From: Theodoxus fluviatilis
Taxonomy: Eukaryota; Mollusca; Gastropoda; Cycloneritida; Neritidae
Direction of reading: 5' to 3'
Assembly (NCBI GenBank): GCA_034096865.1
Contig: JAWQFJ010020113.1
Span: 113,501 to 177,500 of the forward strand
Length of the DNA stretch: 64,000 bases
The position numbers and the translations under genes were made by a program. Shown piece by piece: positions 57,956 through 64,000 of the stretch. A model generated the notes under the pieces. It saw only the letters and a list, made by a program, of their open reading frames with translations, was not told the origin of the DNA and did no database searches. Position 1 is the stretch's first letter. Each line of letters begins with the position of its first letter.

Positions 57956-59129
57956 TGACGTACCTGTTCTTTGATCAAATTAACTCGTTTAAATGTCTAG
58001 GGGAAGAACCAAAGCACGCACCTTCATTCCTCCATTCACACGCTAGATGGTAATTGTCTAAATGAAGTAATGGCAAAAACGGTATCAATTCAAAGGAAGT
58101 AGTTTAATTTTCATGAATGCATTTACCAGTGAATGGTGACTGAGCGACAAACGCTACAATAAATGCATAGAATGCAAGTAGAAAACAATCAATTCAGTTC
58201 AGCAATTTGAAGCGAGACAAGTAAAAAGAAAACAATGAAAAGAAAGATGTCTGCCCGAGCCGAGGTAATTAACTAAATGTACTTATCTGACCCTTTCGAT
58301 GAAAAACGTGCAGGTGGAGAAGCACGGACCTAAACCCCACGCTCACCGCGTTAGCACCGGGGTTGGCATTGGGGGGGAGGGGGTCTGAGTGCACCGACAT
58401 TGCAGCCGGTGACCCTGGAGGGAAATCACCACAGTCGATGAAACAGCTGAAACTTGGCATTCTTTCATTCTCTCTCTCTCTCTGGCATTCCTTCTTCTTC
58501 TGCGTCGTGTCGAGGGAACTGGCTCCTACGTCTTCTTCTTCTTCTTCCTCGGAAAGGAGTCGGTCTGCTCTCCAACAAGACAGGCCACCACACTTTAGCA
58601 AAGCAGGCAAGCTGGCTGGCAGGCAAGCTGGCTGTTCAACATTCCACCACCCCCTGGCAGAGGCTCTCTTCCAGCCGGTTCCAGGCGGGCTGAGGCTCTC
58701 TCATCACCCATCACTCCTCACTTTCTACATGGCCACTGCCAAGAGTAGAACACACCAAGCAGGGCGCCGATGTCACTGCTCTTACTGAAAATAAATGTTA
58801 TGACGCCACGAGCATCCGGCGACGCTCGTTTAAATAACTTCGCTGACGTCACCAAGTCCAGCCAGTCCAATCACTACTGTCCATCCCACCCCACTCTGAC
58901 TGGTCAATTCACAAGTTGAAATTCACTGGTTGGTCAGCGCTAAAACGCCAGTGAAGTCCACTACACTGGTAACGCTTTCAAGTTATTCACATGCACAGGG
59001 GTCAATTCTGTACTGACACCGGCTCAGGGCAATGAAAAAACCTCTAAGGCTACGGCTCAGCAGACGCATAGTAAACATTTCTAATAATACTAATAACCAC
59101 AAGGCATGAAAAAACGTTGTCTCGCCACA
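57956..59129 (-). repeat. 3' LTR (element orientation)
   Basis: 1174 bp and the same length as the partner, with two substitutions. ATTAAA on the minus strand at 58103-58108 could serve as a polyadenylation signal. TGACGTCA lies at 58844-58851. Confidence 0.92.
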
Positions 59130-59141
59130 CCTCCCTACCAC
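59130..59141 (-). promoter_or_regulatory. Polypurine tract
   Basis: GTGGTAGGGAGG sits directly before the TG of the 3' LTR, the expected place for the plus-strand primer. Confidence 0.75.
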
Positions 59142-59360
59142 AATGAGAAAAATGTTATAGACATGACATTTTTCACAAGTCACAATTCAAACAGTCAAAA
59201 CTCTCAAACAACAGGGGACCCCGGGTTACGTGGTCTATACTAAACTCAAAAACCATCGCACCACACAACCACCTGACCATCACACTGGCCCACAAAACTC
59301 TCACACTCCACCCATCACATTCTTCTCTGCACAGCACACTCCAATAAACAGCCAAACACA

Positions 59361-60509
59361 TCAAATCTTTCTCATTCCCACACCCTCCAACTCCACACCA
59401 GTCTTCCCACAAGACTCAATTCCTTCCTCTCCCACATCCTCCAACTCCACACCAGTCTTCCCACAAGACTCAATTCCTTCCTCTCCCACATCCTCCAACT
59501 CCACACCAGTCTTCCCACAAGACTCAATTCCTTCCTCTCCCACATCCTCCAACTCCACACCAGTCTTCCCACAAGACTCAATTCCTTCCTCTCCCACATC
59601 CTCCAACTCCACACCAGTCTTCCCACAAGACTCATGCTCAACCTCCGCACACTTCTCCTTCCGCCGGGTAGAACACATCAACACCCCACTCTCAGTCCCA
59701 TCCTTCAACTTCTCCCTCTTCTTCCGGGTGGAACACATCAACACCCCACTCTCCTCAGCAACAGCAACCTCCTCACACTGACTCTCCTCAGCAACAACCT
59801 CCTCAGCAACAACAACCTCCTCACACTGACTCTCCTCAGCAACAACAACCTCCTCAGCAACAACAACCTCCTCAGCAACAACAACCTCCTCAGCAACAAC
59901 AGCCTCCTCAGCAACAACAACAACCTCCTCAGCAACAACAACAACCTCCTCACAAGCAACAACAACCTCCTCAGCAACAACAGCCTCCTCACAAGCAACA
60001 ACAACCTCCTCACACCGACTCGCATCGCCAATGCCAGACAACACAACTCTCTCCCCAATGCTGGACATTCCACAACCTTCAACAGCATCACTCCGCACCA
60101 GCAAAACCTCCGCACCGACACCACGCAACACAGTGTCACACCGCCCTCGAGGAGACACACACGGAACGAAACATTCCTCAACTCTCTCTCTCTCCTGCCT
60201 CCTCTCTCTCTCTAACTTCCGCTCTGCCTCCCATTTCTCCCCTCTCTTCACAGTCTCCTTCCGCATCGCTTCTCTCCATTCCCTGTCTCTTCTCTCTAAA
60301 CTTGCGTACTTCTCCCTCAGTTTCCTGTCTAACTCCTCCCCTCTGAATCTGCAGAACCTCCATTGCAACTCATATTCAGTATCCCCTTCGCCTGCACTCA
60401 AGCCAAACTTCTCAAACAACAACTCTAATCTTGCCTTATCTAATGAATAAATCAAGGCAATGGTTGGAAATTCTGCTTCTTCCCCCATTTTAAGATTCAC
60501 TAGCTTCAC
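59361..60509 (-). CDS. Single ORF of the LTR element, 382 aa, function unknown (possibly gag-derived)
   Basis: The start is the first ATG after the primer binding site, with about 200 bases of leader. The product has a small N-terminal helical region (ALIYSLDKARLELLFEKFGL) that loosely recalls the start of Gag proteins in invertebrate elements. A highly charged helix follows (about 55-105), then a less repetitive part to about 175. After this comes a Val/Ala/Glu array of VVVAEE and VVVACEE units (about 180-255). A C-terminal array of four to five 18-residue units (ESCGKTGVELEDVGEEGI) ends it. There is no zinc knuckle, protease or polymerase motif. A structural packaging role is only a guess. 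Confidence 0.7.
   Translation of the reverse strand: MKLVNLKMGEEAEFPTIALIYSLDKARLELLFEKFGLSAGEGDTEYELQWRFCRFRGEELDRKLREKYASLERRDREWREAMRKETVKRGEKWEAERKLERERRQERERVEECFVPCVSPRGRCDTVLRGVGAEVLLVRSDAVEGCGMSSIGERVVLSGIGDASRCEEVVVACEEAVVAEEVVVACEEVVVVAEEVVVVAEEAVVAEEVVVAEEVVVAEEVVVAEESQCEEVVVAEEVVAEESQCEEVAVAEESGVLMCSTRKKREKLKDGTESGVLMCSTRRKEKCAEVEHESCGKTGVELEDVGEEGIESCGKTGVELEDVGEEGIESCGKTGVELEDVGEEGIESCGKTGVELEDVGEEGIESCGKTGVELEGVGMRKI
59378..59637. repeat. 54-bp tandem repeat inside the LTR-element ORF
   Basis: Four full copies and one partial copy, starting at about 59402, 59456, 59510, 59564 and 59618. They are almost identical and in frame with the ORF. Confidence 0.93.
59755..60010. repeat. 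15/18-bp tandem repeat inside the LTR-element ORF
   Basis: CTCCTCAGCAACAACAAC units with insertions of CAA, ACA and TCACACTGA. All variations are multiples of three, so the frame is kept. Confidence 0.9.
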
Positions 60510-60713
60510 ACACTACTGAACTCAGCAAAAACTTCAAACAGCAGTAAGCCAACACAAGGTCACACAGTGCAGCAAGGCATGAGAGCAACAAGGTGAATCA
60601 AAAACAGAAATGGCAGGTCAGGTCATATCACTCTCGCTCAAGGCACAGACACTCAAAATTTAACTGTAAAACATGAATTCAGATTTACTTTACTTTTGCA
60701 TTTCGTTCAAATT

Positions 60714-60731
60714 ATCCCGGACGAGCCCCCA
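60714..60731 (-). promoter_or_regulatory. tRNA-Pro primer binding site
   Basis: The minus strand reads TGGGGGCTCGTCCGGGAT, separated from the LTR end by CATT. This 18-mer is the complement of the 3' end of tRNA-Pro including CCA, as used by gammaretroviruses and some LTR retrotransposons. Confidence 0.92.
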
Positions 60732-60735
60732 AATG

Positions 60736-61909
60736 TGACGTACTTGTTCTTTGATCAAATTAACTCGTTTAAATGTCTAGGGGAAGAACCAAAGCACGCA
60801 CCTTCATTCCTCCATTCACACGCTAGATGGTAATTGTCTAAATGAAGTAATGGCAAAAACGGTATCAATTCAAAGGAAGTAGTTTAATTTTCATGAATGC
60901 ATTTACCAGTGAATGGTGACTGAGCGACAAACGCTACAATAAATGCATAGAATGCAAGTAGAAAACAATCAATTCAGTTCAGCAATTTGAAGCGAGACAA
61001 GTAAAAAGAAAACAATGAAAAGAAAGATGTCTGCCCGAGCCGAGGTAATTAACTAAATGTACTTATCTGACCCTTTCGATGAAAAACGTGCAGGTGGAGA
61101 AGCACGGACCTAAACCCCACGCTCACCGCGTTAGCACCGGGGTTGGAATTGGGGGGGAGGGGGTCTGAGTGCACCGACATTGCAGCCGGTGACCCTGGAG
61201 GGAAATCACCACAGTCGATGAAACAGCTGAAACTTGGCATTCTTTCATTCTCTCTCTCTCTCTGGCATTCCTTCTTCTTCTGCGTCGTGTCGAGGGAACT
61301 GGCTCCTACGTCTTCTTCTTCTTCTTCCTCGGAAAGGAGTCGGTCTGCTCTCCAACAAGACAGGCCACCACACTTTAGCAAAGCAGGCAAGCTGGCTGGC
61401 AGGCAAGCTGGCTGTTCAACATTCCACCACCCCCTGGCAGAGGCTCTCTTCCAGCCGGTTCCAGGCGGGCTGAGGCTCTCTCATCACCCATCACTCCTCA
61501 CTTTCTACATGGCCACTGCCAAGAGTAGAACACACCAAGCAGGGCGCCGATGTCACTGCTCTTACTGAAAATAAATGTTATGACGCCACGAGCATCCGGC
61601 GACGCTCGTTTAAATAACTTCGCTGACGTCACCAAGTCCAGCCAGTCCAATCACTACTGTCCATCCCACCCCACTCTGACTGGTCAATTCACAAGTTGAA
61701 ATTCACTGGTTGGTCAGCGCTAAAACGCCAGTGAAGTCCACTACACTGGTAACGCTTTCAAGTTATTCACATGCACAGGGGTCAATTCTGTACTGACACC
61801 GGCTCAGGGCAATGAAAAAACCTCTAAGGCTACGGCTCAGCAGACGCATAGTAAACATTTCTAATAATACTAATAACCACAAGGCATGAAAAAACGTTGT
61901 CTCGCCACA
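60736..61909 (-). repeat. 5' LTR (element orientation)
   Basis: 1174 bp, TGTGGCGAGA...TACGTCA on the minus strand. It carries TGACGTCA at 61624-61631, closely followed downstream by TTATTTAAA at 61609-61617, a plausible CRE plus TATA-like promoter pair. Confidence 0.92.
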
Positions 61910-61929
61910 ACAGGTATTCAGAGAAGCAC

Positions 61930-62070
61930 TGGAGAACAAATGAATGAATGAATGGATGGATGGATAAATGAATGAATGAATGAACGAACGAACGAATAAA
62001 TCGAGTTTTACGGCCTATCAGCCATTTGTAGGCTGTTCAAGACCATTGCTCGAAGATCATTAGAGTTGGT
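61930..62070 (-). mobile_element. 3' tail of a minus-strand retroposon
   Basis: The minus strand reads CCTACAAATGGCTGATAGGC, then GTAAAACTCGATTTATTCG, and then (TTCG)n, (TTCA)n and (TCCA)n. A unique end plus tetranucleotide tail is typical of LINE or SINE 3' ends. The body is missing or very short. Confidence 0.5.
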
Positions 62071-62099
62071 TAGAGTAAGGGTGAGTCACGTCTGGAATT

Positions 62100-63178
62100 C
62101 CCTGCTTGTTCACTTGTAACGAATCACTGGGAAGACTGTGGAGCTGCACCTACCCCAACCCACAGATGTTAAGAACTGGATGACCCTTAATAAGCTTCAA
62201 CTGAATGACAGTAAAACAGAATGCATGCTAGTAAGATCAAGCAGGACAGCTACTGATGCCCTCCCTTCTTCTCTTAAGATTGGCGACTGTGATGTGGGGT
62301 TCGTTCCATCAGTTAGGAACCTTGGTGTTACCTTAGATTGTCATCTCAATATGTCGGAGCACGTCAGGAACACATGCAAGATCGCTTACATGCACATCAG
62401 ACAGATCAGTGCAATTCGTCATCTTCTCACACAAGAAGCTACTCAAACTCTCGTCTGTGCTTTCATTCTTTCACGCCTCGACTACTGCAATAGCCTTCTT
62501 TCCGGTTGCCCTAAGTATCTCGTGGATCGGCTCCAAAGAGTCCAGAACTCTGCTGCTCGCCTCATCTGTAAAGTTAGAAAGTCTCATCACATTACTCCTA
62601 TCCTCCACTCTCTTCATTGGCTACCAGTTTCTGCTAGGATCCAATACAAAACCTCCTGCCTCTGCTTCAACTCTGTCTCTGCTGTCGCTCCTCTCTATCT
62701 GTCTCAACTCCTTCACATCTACACACCATCTAGACAACTTCGCTCTTCTTGCGACACTCGCATCTTCAAAATTCCATCCGTTAGGTCAAAAACATTTGGT
62801 CAGCGTACTTTTTCATACCAGGGTCCTACCACCTGGAACGGACTCCCCTTCTCAGTGCGTCATGCAAACACTGCAGCTTCCTTTCGGTCAAATCTGAAAA
62901 CCCACTTGTTCTCTAAGTCCTATTGAAAATATTTCGTACTTGCTGAATGTTTCAGGCTCATGTTTGTATATAATGCATGTGTGTGTTTCTTCACGTGTAG
63001 GATGCATGTTGTATTATAACGTGCGTATGTGCGTTTCATGTCCAGGCTCAAACTGTATGATAATGTGTGCGTGTTTTTGTGTGTGTGTGTGTGCGCCTAG
63101 AGCTTCACTTTGTACTTTTTTGACTGTGTGGAGGAAGTGCGCCTTACAAATAAACGTATTATTATTTATTATTATTAC
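62100..63178 (+). mobile_element. 5'-truncated LINE (CR1/L2/Jockey-type) 3' end
   Basis: It contains the end of a reverse transcriptase ORF, about 250 bases of 3' UTR (CGCCTTACAAATAAACG) and a terminal ATT-rich repeat at about 63157-63178. The left boundary is approximate. Truncation removes the catalytic half of the reverse transcriptase. Confidence 0.8.
62138..62926 (+). pseudogene. C-terminal fragment of LINE reverse transcriptase, 262 codons
   Basis: It begins just past the catalytic YxDD position, with the typical WMTLNKLQLNDSKTE. It continues through RNLGVTLD, LDYCNSLLSGCP, RLQRVQNSAARLI and LHWLPVSARIQYK, all standard for the thumb and C-terminal part of CR1/L2/Jockey-group polymerases. 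The frame is intact to a TGA, so the copy is not old. The apparent start Met is accidental; the real N-terminus is lost. Confidence 0.88.
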
Positions 63179-63179
63179 A

Positions 63180-64000
63180 GGGAGAAAGCGCGGGAAAACC
63201 ATGAACTGCTGAAAACACAAATGTGGAATGCTGAAAGCTCGAGGAGACGCAATGGAAAATCGAAGAAAATCAAAGAAGAAATGAGTTTCGTTTTGCACCA
63301 TACTTCCCCTGTGCACAATTTATGCCGGCGATCGCTTCGAACTAAAGCACGAGAAAGACATTCGGCAGGGGGCCTGGTGAGGCATTCTACTCGAATTCCA
63401 AGACTGGCGCGTAAATGAGGAGCAATCGTGACCTGTTTGGAAGGAAGCCAGCTCCGCCGGGGTAACCAGAAACTGTTTTCTCTCATTCAGCTTTAAACCA
63501 CGTGCACATTATTTAGATTCCGACAACAACGTATAAAACGATGTTTTTAAGCAGGCTTCAACTCTTAACGGCGATTCAGGTGTCGATAACCGCTCAATTA
63601 AATATTTCAAACGTTCTCAACTTTAACACCTAGATTAGAAGGATAGACGAGGGACAGTTTGCTTATCGTTGATAACTTTCATACCCTCATGTATCCATTA
63701 AATACGTAATCGTCTGAGATAATCAATTTCTCTTAACAAGATTTTTGTGGGTTTAGGACCGGAAACATACGACTTGTTTCAAACTTTCTGACAAGCACAA
63801 TGACCCCTTAACTTGTAGGCTTTTTTCTGAATCGACGAAAAGTTATTTTAAACACCTTCATGTATATGTGATGTTTTTATTAATCAACCCAGTTTTCTAT
63901 ATACGTCATATGTCAGCTGAAGTTTGCATAGGCTGATTCTCGGTGTACCAGGGTTATTGCAGACCTGCTTCATTAATCAATCTCAAATGTAACACAAATC
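63180..64000. other. No gene recognised
   Basis: Unique-looking sequence. A short open stretch at 63110-63418 begins inside the LINE 3' end and lacks motifs. Confidence 0.45.

Larger units (their letters stand above)
57956..61909 (-). mobile_element. Short non-autonomous LTR retrotransposon, complete, 3954 bp
   Basis: Two direct 1174-bp repeats differ at only two sites (57964/60744 and 58367/61147). Each runs TG...CA. Next to the 5' LTR (right copy) is TGGGGGCTCGTCCGGGAT, an exact match to the classic tRNA-Pro primer binding site. Next to the 3' LTR (left copy) is a purine tract GGTAGGGAGG. The 1606-bp interior holds one 382-codon ORF and no protease, reverse transcriptase, RNase H or integrase, so it must depend on enzymes supplied in trans. 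The flanks share ACAGGTATTCAG at 57944-57955 and 61910-61921. The near-identical LTRs indicate recent insertion. Confidence 0.93.

Noticed and set aside
58269..58788. Open frames in both LTR copies (113 and 141 codons)
   Set aside because: They lie wholly within the LTR, overlap on opposite strands and show no domain; they are identical in the two copies only because the LTRs are.
59634..60215. Leu/Asn-repeat frame opposite the LTR-element ORF
   Set aside because: It is the antisense shadow of the CTCCTCAGCAACAAC repeats; the sense ORF begins after the primer binding site and is longer.

Overview
The window looks like animal nuclear DNA, most likely from a mollusc or another lophotrochozoan. 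It has long introns with GT-AG splice sites, very dense microsatellites and minisatellites, and many short transposon copies. The molluscan guess is an inference from general repeat character; no marker gene here settles it. No bacterial operons, rRNA, convincing tRNA genes or CRISPR arrays were seen.

One protein-coding gene dominates. It lies on the minus strand between about 43.9 kb and 12.6 kb, perhaps with a 5' untranslated exon near 48.7 kb. I assembled 27 coding exons by hand from splice sites and reading phase. Every junction keeps the frame, and the sum is 3555 nt, or 1184 residues plus a TAA stop. The protein has a Ser/Pro/Arg-rich head (about residues 1-85), a very long heptad-rich coiled coil (about 86-1012) and a disordered tail (about 1016-1184). 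It resembles cytoskeletal or centrosomal/ciliary coiled-coil proteins in general (rootletin, CEP250, CEP128, cingulin type), but I could not assign an orthologue. Notable details are exons whose lengths are whole numbers of heptads, an 11-nt microexon that is essential for the frame, and a pair of in-frame donors 42 nt apart.

The introns carry large tandem arrays: a 45-bp minisatellite at 33.2-33.9 kb, GA/GACA/CA arrays at 34.8-35.4 kb, TG/TGCATGCA arrays at 38.9-39.5 kb and a TGGGG array at 16.1-16.3 kb. They also hold small elements, including two piggyBac-type MITEs with TTAA ends.

Outside the gene, 1-12 kb holds a 907-bp foldback element with an 11-bp target duplication, a 620-bp hAT-like element and two large simple-repeat tracts. 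The 49-57 kb stretch has no convincing gene but contains a MITE with 77-bp perfect inverted repeats, a second element abutting it, and an inverted pair of SINE-like units.

At 57956-61909 there is a complete, young, very short LTR retrotransposon on the minus strand. It has two 1174-bp LTRs with two mismatches, a perfect 18-nt tRNA-Pro primer binding site, a polypurine tract, and a single 382-codon ORF with two internal repeat arrays and no pol. A 12-bp repeat flanks it, longer than is normal for LTR elements. It is followed by a minus-strand retroposon tail and a 5'-truncated LINE reverse transcriptase fragment at 62.1-63.2 kb.
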